A stretch of 64,000 nt of DNA from Archilochus colubris (taxonomy: Eukaryota > Chordata > Aves > Apodiformes > Trochilidae): assembly GCA_023079485.1 (NCBI GenBank), contig CM041097.1, forward strand, positions 14,293,561 through 14,357,560. The letters are read 5' to 3'. A program made the position numbers and the translations under genes. The notes below the pieces were generated by a model. The model ran no database searches, was not told where the DNA came from, and saw nothing but the letters and a program-made list of their open reading frames with translations. Within the stretch, counting starts at the first letter, position 1. Every line of letters begins with the position of its first letter. Shown one piece after another: positions 23,461 to 35,489 of the stretch.

Positions 23461-25091
23461 TCTTGAGGAAAGGTCCCGCTCTCCAGAGCCCTTTGCCTCA
23501 GTAGCTTCGATGGAAGCAGCTGCAGAGTGTGTCAGAAGGGTCTCTTAGAAAATATCCTTGGAAAATGTGCTTCCTCGCTCTTTGCCTCTATAGTGACACC
23601 CTCCCATACCTGAAAAAAACCCCAAACCACTGCATCTCCTATAAAAAGTGAAAGAAACAACACTGCATTTAGGGTTGAAGTCCTCCGACGTTCACCTTTT
23701 CTTAGATTGCAGGGAGGTTTCATTATAGCCCTGGAAGCTGTGCTGGGTTCCTCTTCAGACTCAGCTTTTTCCTTCTATCCTCAAGAACTGGAGAGGGAAA
23801 ACCCCACAATGTCCTCCTGGTTCCTAGAATCCAGATAGGGGTTTTTAAGGGCATTTGCTATTCTCCTTCCCTCTGGTGCTAAAGGTAATGCTGGGGGAAA
23901 AAAAAAAAAAAATCAAAAAATCAGCCCTGTAGTATAGACGAGGAGGCCAAAGGAGCAAGTGACCTGCACAAGGGCAAAGAGAAGTAGGAAATGACATTTT
24001 CTCTGGCCAACTTGCCTTCCTCTTCAGCCCTCAGCATCTTTCTCCTCAGTATATGACACTAGTACTACATCCCAGTTTTTTTTAGATAAAAGACATTCTT
24101 AGCAGCTCAGTGTGTCTGCTGTTCCAACCCTCTAGGCAAAACCAGCACTGTTCTACAGGTCTGTGCCTACAGGGAACCTCTCCTATCTGCTGTCCCTGCT
24201 CTGACACAGCCTGGAGCTTGGGGAGAGCCTTTTCCAAAAACACTCTTTTTTGCCACCAGGAATTACCAGGGGGATTGCAAGCAGATGAGTGTGCACACAC
24301 CTGCAACAGGCAGCGCACATAACTATAGCACGTCATGCACACACCTGCAACATGGACCGTGCATGAAAACCCTAGAAAAATTTAAAATAAGCCCTTCTAT
24401 AGAGCTAGTGTTATACACTGAAATGGGTTCAGAAGATTTTTTTGTTGCCTTGAAACCTCTAAGTCCAGGTCTCAGCTTCAAGAGGTTCCTGGTAAGGCAG
24501 TGAGTGCCTTGCCCGGGTGCAAGTCCCCTCTCCTTAGGGACTGGATCTGGTCTCTGCTGAAGACCAGATGAGAACCAGACATAGCTTGGCCTCAGGGAAC
24601 TGTAGAGAAATGACACTGCCACCCAGCAGCATCTCCCTGCAGCTCTCTGCAGGCTTCCTCTTAGTCTCAGCTATTTAAGTTGGCTCAAGGAGGTTTTCTC
24701 AGCAGCAGCAGTCTGGGCTAGGGGCAACTTTCATCAAATGGGGATGCCAGCCCAAAAGCAAGTTGCAGAAGTACTCTTAGCATACATGGGAAATAGTGGC
24801 ACGTTCAGCTGCTGTAAAAAACTCAGACATATGGGTGTTTTAGACAGAGAATTACAAATTAGTTTTCTTGGGCTGAGGAATTAAATCCAACCCACAGCTG
24901 CCCCACTGTCAGCTCGTGACTTTGCTTAAATTTTTATGAACTGTTTAATGGTTATTAAACTTGGTGCACTTGCTATTTGGCACAAAATTGTCATAACATG
25001 TCACAGGGAGAGAATTACTTGAGGAAGAATTGACTCTGGTGATGTGTGAGAGGGATGAGCTCCCCGGGCTCTCTGCAGCACCCTTTATGTT
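23461..25091. other. gene-free unique sequence
   Basis: No recognised gene. The first 60-100 bp may still belong to the CR1 5' end. A 15-base A tract lies at 23898-23912. A 17-bp word, TGCACACACCTGCAACA, is directly repeated at 24292 and 24336. Open frames are short and overlap on both strands. Confidence 0.5.
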
Positions 25092-25300
25092 CATGGAATC
25101 AGAGAATGGTGTTTGGGTTGGAAGGGACCTTAAAGATCATCTGGTTCCAACCCACCTATATGAGCAGGGACACCACCCACTAGACAAGGTTGTTCCAAGC
25201 TCCATCTGGCCTGTCCTTGAACACTTCCAGGGATGGAGTATCTACTCCTTTTCTGGGCAACTTGTGTTAATGTCTCACCATCCTCACACTGTGTTGCAAG
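25092..25300 (-). mobile_element. CR1 LINE 3' tail, severely 5'-truncated
   Basis: On the plus strand this starts CATGGAATCAGAGAATGG, then GGTTGGAAGGGACCTTAAAG, ATCATCTGGTTCCAACCC, GAGCAGGGACACC, CCCACTAGACAAGG, CCTTGAACACTTCCAGGGATGG and GGGCAACTTGTG. This is the reverse complement of the 3' end of another CR1 subfamily, so the element points to the minus strand. Only the last 200 bp or so remain, including 3' UTR and a little ORF2 C-terminus. The octamer tail is degraded. It differs from the 17-kb copy, so at least two CR1 subfamilies are present. Confidence 0.93.
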
Positions 25301-28300
25301 ACCAGAGCCATCTCAGGGACTGAACAGAAGGTGGCATGAGCCCCTTCATCACAGCCTGCCTGGGGCTGGTGATTGTCATGATGAATCAGGATGGCAGAAA
25401 TCAAGTTATTTTCAGCATGAGTCATTCAAGAAGCAATTGTTTCCCTGAATGAAAACTTGCAAAAGGGCAGGAAAGGCTTTGGAGTTAAATAAGTAATGAA
25501 GGGAGTGATGGAAAACCACTGAAGTTAGTTGAAAACTATTGATGGCTTGGAGCCACATGGAGACAGGGATGGGGTGGCAGGCTGAGATGAACAGCTGGAA
25601 ACAGCAACCTGGAAGGTAAGGATGATGGCTTTGCTTGGTGTGGAATGGCAATTGTTGCAAGAAGAATGAAAGAGAAGATTGTTACTGCTGAGTGAAATCT
25701 GCTATTTCTAGAATGTTCACTTCATTTATTTGTTTTAGCATTGTTATTGCAGTTTTCCCTTGGAATAAATTGTTCTTCCATGCATTCTGGATCCCACTCC
25801 AGCATCCCTGGTGACAGCCCCAGATGTGAGAGGTATTTTAGGCACCTAAGCTTGGACAGATAGGCTAACACTTGCTCTCAAAAATGCTGTGCATCATGAC
25901 CTTTGTGGAATTTTTTCTCTGAAACTGAAAAAGGTCCCACTGGAAAAACCTTGTCTCAGGGAACCTCAGCATAAACGTGGTCCCTGCACTGCACCACATA
26001 CCAAGCAGGCTATTCACCACTTCTGAATGAATGACTAAGCTTTGCTTTAAATTTCCTATGCTTATGGCAGCAGTGACAGCAAAAATTGTTTAAAGTTTCA
26101 TATTTTGTAGGTGTCTAGAGGGTTTCTGATGAATCACTGAAGTGAAGATCTTCTCTATGTAAAATTGGGGCAAATAAAATACATGCTGCACTTTGTTTTG
26201 ATCTGACATCAACATGGTTAAGTTATACACATCCTAACTCTCCTCAGCAAGTCTCAGAAATTTCTGAAGAACAAATACTGTCGTTAAGGTGATATGCAGC
26301 CTTGCAGATTCATTCAAGCTACTGTACTCCCAGGCTGAGCCTTAACAATTTGGGATTCTTCAACCTGATTGACTTTAAGTGGACTAATTCCTCATGTAAC
26401 AAACTTTTTGGTTCTGTCAGACACTCACCTGACACTGCACATTTTCATCTTTTGTTAGAGTCCATGTTTTTTGTTCTCAACTTTGCTTTTCTTTGAACTC
26501 GAGCCATTTCTACTGCCAAGGTTTCTGGCTGAGTGTGGGACTGTGTTGCTTTTACTCACTTTGAAGGTTATCTTCTCAGGACAAATTAGAAATAGATTCT
26601 CTACATCTTAAACTCTGAATTTATTTTTGTTGCTTTAAGTTTCTGCATAGATTTCCTCTGCAACTTATCAGTTTTGCCATTAATTTTGTACCTGAATGTC
26701 ATCTTTATTCCAGTGCTTTGTTTGGCTCAGTCTTTCTGCCACTACAATATCTTCAATGCCTTCCTTTCTACAGCCTTCCTCAGCTGTTACTCAGCCATCA
26801 GAGAATCACCAGCTGGGATTTGTCTTAGAGGAAACAGGGAGTTTTGCATTTGATTTTCAGAAGGTCACAAGAATGAGATGACAGTAACTGGGATGTCATG
26901 AAAATGTCCACTCAGGCCTTTGATCCAAAGGCAGGATGACATCATTCTATATGCTACAAACTGCAGACTTAAAACGAAAAGATGTCTTGTAAGCTTCAAC
27001 AAATTTGTGGAAGCAAAGCTCTTTTGGCAAGGAGGAAGTAAAAACTCCCAACTTTAAAATTTAAGTGTCCAATTTTAAAACCCTACAGCCAAATGATTTC
27101 AGAAAGAGCCCACCTGAGCTGACAAGTGCTTTTGAAAATCCTGTCTCAGTATTGCACTGGACACAGGTTATGAAACATTTTCCTAATATTTCTTTTCCCT
27201 GGGTTGTAAACACTGGAGACAGATAACACAGGAAAGGAAATAAATTTGACACAGAAAGATGAGAAGAGGGAACCTTCTCACTGCAACTAAAAAAAAGTGG
27301 GAGACAACAGATCTTGTTAGTTGGTCCCACTAAGTACTGTGCTTTATTTATGTCATATAAACTTCCCATGAACTTAAAACTGCTTATAACAATAGACATA
27401 GCAGCTGGAGCTTACTCTAATAATCTTTCCTAGGTATCCTTTGCTGACATCCATCATCATTTAGAAGAGAGAAGATGAAGATTCCCATTAGACCTCTTTG
27501 TTTAATTGCTCTTATTGCTTCTGTCACTTGACAAGAGCTTAAGTGATATCCAAGGATACCCTGTCCATCAGAGCAGTGTCACATTCATCCAGACACACCA
27601 TGGAGAGAGTGCACCAAAAAGGTGAATCTTTGGGCAAGAGGGTATAAAATGCAGAGTCACTCCTTAGTGATTAGCTGGTTTAGTGCAGAGGATGAACCAG
27701 CATTTGTTTATGGGGTCAGGAGCCTGTTTGTGAGACCGCTGATGCAGCAACAAAGCTGCCATTTGTTTGCCATTAAAATTCAATTTGTAATCTGTCATTA
27801 AAATACTCCTCTGTTCCCAACCAACTGGTACCAGAAGCTATGTGAAACTACCCGTTCCATACATTAATTTGCTCCCACCTTGGGTGTCTGTGAAGCATAT
27901 GGAGAATACTGTACATCAGGGGGCCGCAGCCAGCAGTGTCTGTGCTGTGGGGGCTCAGCTGCCTTCCCGAGAGAGATGTCAGGGAGCAGAGCCAGAGCAT
28001 CCATCCATGTCCCATGCTTGAGCCCTATACAGGGAGCCCTATACAGAGGCTCACAGCTTTCCCTAAGGATAATTCAGTTGAGATCAAAGAACATCAGATG
28101 GTTTTGAACTCGTGTCATCCTTAGCAAGGTACCACCAAACCTTTTTTCCCTGACCTTGGGGCAGTTTTCTATAGCAACCCAAGCACAGGTTTCATCTGGA
28201 ATTCCCTTTAGCTTAGTGTAGTCAGTCCAGCCCACATCTTATTTTTGTCTTCATTTTTTTTGGACAATGACTTCCAGGCAAAACACACATGAAAATTTAT

Positions 28301-29719
28301 AGGTAGCTTGCAGGTTGGCTATGCCCCACATACACCTGATCTATGTGTCTGACACTCCTGGGCAGGCTGAGCTGCATGTTAAGAGCTTTTTTGGGAAGTT
28401 TCTGTGAGCACCATGAATGCTGGCAGCACACATTTTCCAGCTGGGTGGAGAGCCCCAGTATGTATTTATTCACTTCAAGTAAAAATAGCAGCAGGTGTGG
28501 CAGGGATTTGGTGTGGTCTGCACTACCACATGTCCTTTCTGCCTTGTGCTCACAGTAGGCAACTGGAGTAATCAGAGAGGTAAAGCACCAAAGCCTCCAT
28601 CTTTTGTCCTTCAGATATTCCCAGGAGGTCAATCTGTCCATAGGCACAGCTTGCACTGAGAGGTGTGGAGGAAGCTGTATGACACCGAAAGCCATCCTGG
28701 AGGAAGAAGCTCTGAGTCAAGCTCAGACTCTGCTGTGCTCTCCTCCATCACCTGGGGGGGAAGTTCTGCAATTCTCCTCTCTGGAGGAGTAGATGGAGTC
28801 CCCTCTACTGCTGAGTACCAGTGGATGTCTCCAAGGAAGTTAAACTGAATATGCTGCTTTGATTTTCTTTGACCTTGTTCTACCTGATCATCTCAACCAA
28901 CCTGCTGATGAAATGAAACTGAGCCTGGCAGATAGGAAATGGGGCACTGGAAATTATTTTTTACTATATTTAAGGTTTTGCAATATACAGGATCCAAATT
29001 ATCATATTTGCAAATGGGTCAAATCTCCTTTCTCTAAGAGGGAAAAGGAGCAGAAAAAAGCACAAGACTGAATATCTATTCAAATTTCCAAAACAGTTAA
29101 GGTAAGTGTCCAATGTCTACAGTAACTTCTACATGCTAGTGCATCATCACTCCCAGTGTAACCTAAACAACCATATGAGGAGCCAACACATTCCAGCCAA
29201 CACATTGCAGAGCTTTTGGGGCTTTCCAGATCTTCTGTTTGTCATCTTGGAGATGCTTTTTTTTAACCACTTCCTTTCTGGTGACCGATGAGGTTCTTTG
29301 TCATCAGGATGTCCTGGGGGGCTGAGGTGCAGCTCAGGGCAATTCAGGGGCTTCATCCGCCTGAAGATGTCCTTTCCACACCAAGGTGCTGACATTTCCT
29401 GTTTGCAGGTGTTGCACACTTTCTGGGAAACACATTGTCACTGATGCTGGTGAGATGTTCACATACAAGTCTTCTAGATAAAGAGGACACTTTGGATGAA
29501 AGCACTGGTAATTTGTCTCTGCTGGCAGTAGGAAAAGTAGCATTTGGAACCTGGGTGTTGGTTTTCTTTTTAAAGAATTCTGTCCCTCTCCTGGTTTGTT
29601 TTCTCACTGTTTGAAAGCTGGTATGATATATAACAAACACCAAAACCAGAGCAGATCTGCAACAGAATTGATGCCCTCCAAACTTGGAGAAGATAGCACT
29701 AGGACTTTCTGAATGACTG
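25301..29719. other. gene-free unique sequence
   Basis: No recognised gene. A TATA-like GGGTATAAAATGC at about 27640 has no open frame or CpG island downstream and is not called a promoter. A non-coding-element-like patch (27741-27815) is listed separately. Short tandem slips occur at 28020-28048 (GAGCCCTATACAG twice) and 29180-29210 (AGCCAACACATT twice). Confidence 0.5.
27741..27815. promoter_or_regulatory. possible conserved non-coding element
   Basis: Contains GCCATTTGTTTGCCATTAAAATTC, then CAATTTGTAATCTGTCATTAAAAT, a repeated CATTAAAAT word within unique sequence. The style fits homeodomain-rich conserved non-coding DNA. Only cross-species alignment could show conservation. Confidence 0.27.
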
Positions 29720-29872
29720 CAGCATTCAAGTGGAAAGACTTCTTGCCTGACAAATGTGTTTGAATTATCTGAGTACATCGGGGCATTGCTGGATAAGTAT
29801 GTAACAGAGAACATCATCTATCATGATTTCAGGGAAGTGTTTGACAGTGTGCCACGAAGGGAATATGATATA
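29720..29872 (+). pseudogene. degraded LINE (CR1-like) reverse transcriptase fragment
   Basis: The frame starting at 29720 reads QHSSGKTSCLTN, followed by a linker, then ENIIYHDFREVFDSVPRR, and stays open to about 29872. CR1-clade reverse transcriptases have a QHGF..GKSCLTN block followed some 30 residues later by motif A (Y-D-F-x-x-A-F-D-x-V-P). Order, spacing and residues fit, including the first catalytic Asp in YHDF. Motif B and the catalytic FADD box are not seen. Sequence on either side no longer aligns by eye, so this is an old, heavily decayed copy. It is not the missing half of the 40-kb element, which is much less diverged. Confidence 0.75.
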
Positions 29873-32743
29873 CAAAGTAAGACAAAGATGATGTAAGGAA
29901 ACTATTGATACCACTTACCAATCAGACTGGCAGTTTGAGGGAGAGGACAGGGATGAGAAATACAGAAGCAGAAGGCTGGACAAAGGCTGGAGTTCTCTGA
30001 ACACTGTTCAAAGTAAACCTAATGTAACCACACTGAGTACTTGGGGCAAGGAGAAAAGAGAGAGCAAATGCAGAAGATTGCCTGAAATGAAATTACATTC
30101 CACTATTCAGCAAGTCAAGGGAACAGGAGGCAGGAGCAGTCAGGAACCATACTCCATGAGCCATTAATAAAACCTAATTTGCAGGGTGGCTCAGCACAGC
30201 AGATTCCCACAGGACACTCTGCATCTGACACAGGACAGCTCTGACCCTGCTGGGAGTGTCTGATCAGTAAATATGAACTGTCAACAGTACATCGCTCCTG
30301 CAACATAATCCAGCACTGGGTTACTGAAAGGTACATATGAAAACCTTGTTACAAACAGTCTTTGCCAAAGCACACAGCTGTCTCTGATGTGGCTGATGGG
30401 TGTCCTGCGTGCATGCTCCCAGGCACAGGGGCATTTTGCAAAAAAACACCTGCCATACCTCCCCCACACAAAGGGATGTATTGAACAGAAACTAAGCAGT
30501 GAGGTTTAAACAGGCACTGCTTGGGGACGAGGGATGTTTTTGTTATCAGGCAGGATTTAAGCAGCTAATCCATAATCATCAGGTGACTTGTACTCGTGCA
30601 GAACAGTCCTGGTGCCAGGAGGTAGAGCAGGTCCAACTCATCATCATGCCTGAGCTTCCCTGAGTTTCTGACAGAGCCAGGCAGCAGGAGTGCATCACTG
30701 CAGTGGTTTTGACTGGAAATAGCTGGCAGCTGGCTCCATCATCTTTCACAAAGAAAGATCAGTTAGAAGAGGGAGGCAGAGGGCTGCTCCTTTCCTAGGA
30801 CCTTGAAGACTCAGGAATTATCTGTGGCTGCAGCTCAGGAAACCTGGATCAGCTCTTCAGTCCTGCCTCCTGCTCTGCCTTTGTCTCTCTTCCTCACCAG
30901 TTGGGGCAGAAAGCTCTCTGGAGCTGGGCTGTCCCTGAGGTCTGTGCAACACTTCTGCAGGTGGACTGGACACAAGACACAAGGTGGTCCTTGTGTCTAC
31001 TGAGCTGCTACCAGGCAATGCTGTCCCAGACAGGCTCTGGGAAGGTTCCTCCTGGATGTCTTTTTGGTGGCTGCTCGGGGGTGATGTCCCTTGCCACCCT
31101 CTGGGCTCACAGTTCTGCACGGGTGGCTGGCTGAGGTCAGGCTGTACCTGCAGTGTGCAGCCCAGAACGGCAGAAGGAAAAGCTCAACCAGAAATTTCTC
31201 ATTTTTGCTCTTGCGAGGCTGAGGGGTGCAAAGCCTACAATTTGTGCTTGTTTTCTGTTTTTTTCCCATTGCCTGATTATTGCCAAGTATTTTATATAGA
31301 CACAGCAATTTAGTTAGATTGATGGCCCTTGTCTCCCAAGTGACAAATGCCACGCCTGCCAGACGCTTGGCTCCAAACTGTCTTTACAATCTTTCTGCTT
31401 TTCTAAAAGTATAAAAGCCCACTGGAGAAAAGCTTAGTTTGTCATTTAGATTGGCCTTGGTTAAATTAGTTCATTCCTGAGCAACCATAAGACACACAAT
31501 GAGTACACGACTCTGGGAGGCAAGGGGTCTCCTCATAAAGGGCAGATGGAGTGGTTTTAAATTCACATCAAAGAGAACCACTAGAGAAGAATATAGGGCA
31601 GGAAGATATTGTGAAGGAGATACATACCCAGTGAGTGTGTGATGAGTCCAGACTGTGTCACAGGACAGCAAAAGGCAGAGGATGGTGTCAATGAACAAGG
31701 GAGGGATGAAACCTTAATCTTGCTGCAGTCACTAGGATCAGTGTCCCAGGGTCCCAGGTGGGATTAAGATGCTGCATCTCCTTGACCTGAGGGAACTCAT
31801 CCATAAACTGCTTGCAGGAGCAGTATCTGCCCACCCAGGCTTTATTAGGGATGGAAGGGGAAAGAGGATATTCCTCATACAGCATGTAGGATCAACTGGA
31901 TGTTTAAAGAACCTTCCTGCCTACATCAGAAATATTAATTGCTAGTACCTCATAAGTAATGGTATTTGAGATCCCTAATTTTACACTTCTGGGAGAGTCA
32001 AAGTGCAGGCAGGGGGCTGAGGCCAATAGTAAGAGGTATTCACAGACTTGTCTCAGGTCTCAGGTTGGTAGTGGAGGTTACCCCCACCTCCTGTACAAGG
32101 GACTGGTTTTGATGTCATTGCTCTTTGCTGCTTTGTCCTTGTGAGAGTGCACAGCCAAGTTATAAAACTCTGAAAACAGGATTTAGTAATGGCAATGCTC
32201 ACAAAGCCTCAACCACAGCAAAGCTAGTAGGGGCCTCTGTGTGTATACCCACCAGACAGCTGGGCTGAAAAACAGATAGGAGGAGAGCTAATTTATTGTT
32301 ATTAGCTAGGTGTGCTTCTGAAAGTTTCATAATTTAGAGACCTTCCTTCTTCAGACTGGTAAAAGTCTGGATCTGGAGACAGATTAATGATTCTAATTTC
32401 ACCACCTGTGTTATTTTATTAGACTCACTCTGGCAAACTGGTTTTGTTGTTGTTAATGGGCCCTGCATCCATATTTCTCTACGTGCTGCATGCAGAATGG
32501 GCTCCATTGTGCCTATCACAATAACTTTGTTAAAAATACCAGAGCTGAGTCTGCTGTGCCTGTTAGTAGAGCCGAAATGAGAAATATCTGGCAGGAAGGG
32601 AGTCTGAAGTGAACAAGAATTTACTTAGACTAGGGCAGAAAGTACGCTGTGATTTAGTATTCAGCTTGGGTGCATGTTTTATGCATGTGCATATAGAAAG
32701 GGAAAATTCATTGATTTGCTTCAGAGCTAGTTTATGTCTTGAT

Positions 32744-32862
32744 GGAGCAAAGCATGTAAGTGCCTGCTTAAGTCTATTCCTGTTCAATAAAGTGTTTAAG
32801 CAGCTGCCTATGTTCCGCTGGTGCTAATATAAGATTTAAGTGTCTGCTTAGAATGTTCTCAG
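32744..32862. repeat. degraded palindromic repeat, possibly an ancient DNA transposon
   Basis: Three related words alternate in orientation: TAAGTGCCTGCTTAAGT (32757-32773), TGTTTAAGCAGCTGCC (32793-32808, close to the reverse complement of the first), and ATTTAAGTGTCTGCTTA (32834-32850, direct again). GAGCAAAGCATG precedes the first. An old amniote repeat with GCAAAGCACTTAAGCA-type palindromic ends, as I remember it from turtles and crocodilians, looks similar, but I cannot verify the family here. The palindromic design itself is visible. Confidence 0.45.
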
Positions 32863-35454
32863 CATCTTTGTTGTACAGGGGCCTGATGCATGCTGCTTTA
32901 TTCTGGGCACAACTGGTCATGCAGACTCAGGATGCAGAAATGGAGACCAGAGTGGTCATTACTCGGTCACAACATGATGGCTTGCTCAGGCTTCCTCCAG
33001 ATAGAGCTCTGAAGAAATATTTTAAGTGTTGTCAGCAGATGTATGCAGGGATTTGGTTCTCAGACATGGGAGTAGTTCACCCCTAGAATGGTAGCAGAAA
33101 TTTCCAGGATGAAGACTGGAATGCTCTCCATGGCAGTTATGGGCATGTACCAACCTCTCCAAGGTTATCCAAAACCCTCCTCCACTCTTTGGCTTTTTAT
33201 CTCTGATCTGGAATGCTCTGGGAAAGGATTTTGTCAGAGTTACTTGCTATACTCAATTATTCTGGCAGCACATTGCTGCATTTTAGGCTGTGACATGAGG
33301 AGCTGCTTTACATGGGTGGCAGAGGAAAGGACACATGAGCTACTCCTGCTTGGTATTGTAACAAAGCAAGGTGTGATGTACTGATGGGTGATAGCAAGGG
33401 AAACACTCACAGTATTTGGCATAATATTTGTGAAACTGTCTTCTTTGGGAATGAGGCCATGGCAAGGCCTGGGGCACCTTGTTACCCCAGAGCCAGCTGG
33501 TGTTTCAAACGAGGTAATGACTCTACTGTCAGCAGCAAGGAATTTATATGAAATTATCATTCCCCCCAAAAAAAGAAATTGTGAAGAAATGTGGAACAAT
33601 AATTTTTAGGATCAAAGTCACCTAATAATTTTGCTCACAATGTCTGTGAATGAAAAGTGGGCAGTTTTTCAGTGTTGAGTTCACTCTTCCAGCTAATCTG
33701 GGACATTCAGGGCTCAGTTCTGCTTGGGGCACATCACAGAGGTCACTTATTTCTTGGTGTATCCCTAGGAATAGTCAGCTCAGCAGAAGTGGCAGCTCTC
33801 AGGGTCTGGCCTGCATGCTGATGGAAGTAGAAAGTCTGGAACAGATGATGAAACCTTGTAACAGCTTTAGGAAGAGTTCTTATTTTGCTTTCTCTTGTAC
33901 AGTGCTGAGATTAAAATTTACTGTTGCTGCTATTTCCGGAGAAGAGTCGGGAGCTGAGTTGAGGTTTCCTTTTTTCAAGTGGATTTTAGTGTTGGTTGTG
34001 TGGAAGAGTCATCTGTGACAATTTTGTTTTTTCTGTCTGTGCATCTTCCCACGTGGGATTTATTTTTATGGCCAGAATATTATTTTTTTCAATTCCATTT
34101 TCATTTAGCAAAGTAACTTCTGTGGGTTGTTCCTACACAGACATTTTTATATACTCTGGAAAGCTGAGTTACTTTTATGATTTTTGCTGATTCTGGAAAT
34201 GAATTACCCTCTTCTGTGCCCTGCAAGGGTATTATTTTAAATCTTTATTAGTGCTGAGGATTTCAGTAGGAATTTTGCCTAACTCATTGCAGGTGTTGGT
34301 CCATACAGAGATTTGAGTCACATTGCAACAATGAGTTTTTTCTGAAGTGTGATATCCATGTATCCATGAAATTGGTTTATCAGATAAAACATCATTGTCT
34401 CTTATCTTCTTTCTGGTCATCTTTCTTCCTCACTTTTTTTTCCTCATTTTCCATATCTCATCTTATGCTAAAATTGTAGATCACTTATGGCAAGGATCAT
34501 CATTTTTTATCAGTAATGTAGCAAGCCCACCTTGAGTAGAATTTATGTACAAATGTAAAACATTATGTTTTCAGCAAAGAAATAGCTGTGCAAATGCAAC
34601 TGAAAGCATTCAGCTGTCCAGAATCTCATTAGTCTTATGTGCTTCCCTGGAGCCAACTTAAATGTTCACCACTAAGCCCTGAAAACACACAACAAAGCTT
34701 TCCATAGGGCAGGGGATTACACAGTCCCAGTCCCATATGTAGTACCAAGGCTTTGGTGTGGCTTTTGCAATGCCTGTCATTATATTTCAGATACCAAGCA
34801 GATAAAACCTGTATTTCCATAGAAACTGTAATGTGTTGCCCAATATTGCCCTTAAGTGTGCAAGTATCTCTTCTGGTATAGTCAAGTGAGATGTTACTTT
34901 AATTTAAAGAAGAATTTGGTGCCATATGTTGGTATATAAATGTCAGTCAGTTACACATATCCCAATATCTGTATTTCACCTGTTATTTCTACCACTGCAT
35001 GGTGCTTGATGACTTCTGACCAAGGTGACTCAGTGAGCATCCATGGCATGAGGTCTGCCCAACACCAGGACCCAGAGGAAAGGGAAAGGGCATGGGGCTG
35101 CCACAGCCCCAGTCCCATGGGTATCCCGAGGATTTGGGTTGCTTAAAATTAAGGATTTATAAGGGGAGATCATTGCACTGCTATAAATAATCACTGGATT
35201 AAACAGCTAATACAAGAAAAGGGACTAGTAATGACTGCTGTAGTGTAGGCTGTTGTCTCTGTTCTTTCCAGGCAGATCTCATAATTATAAATCATTGTCA
35301 CAGCTTTTCTTTTCTCTCACAGAGCAATTGCCATGTGCCCTCTCGGAAACCCTGCAGATGGACATGGGACACTAATGCATTCTTCTTCCCAGGGGAAAAG
35401 TAATTCAGATTTAGCCAAAATGAGAATAATAATTGTTAGATGAAACAATTCAGG

Positions 35455-35489
35455 AAAAAAAAAAAAAAAAAGAAAAAAAAAAAGAAAAA
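35455..35489 (+). repeat. poly(A)-rich tract
   Basis: Thirty-five bases, all A except two G residues (35472 and 35484). No retrocopy is recognisable upstream, so it is called as a simple repeat. Confidence 0.92.

Noticed and set aside
24292..24352. TGCACACACCTGCAACA repeated at 44-bp spacing
   Set aside because: There are only two copies, so it is not a CRISPR array or a satellite.
27636..27650. TATA-like GGGTATAAAATGC
   Set aside because: No CpG island, initiator, open frame or transcript sign is downstream; such words occur by chance in AT-rich DNA.
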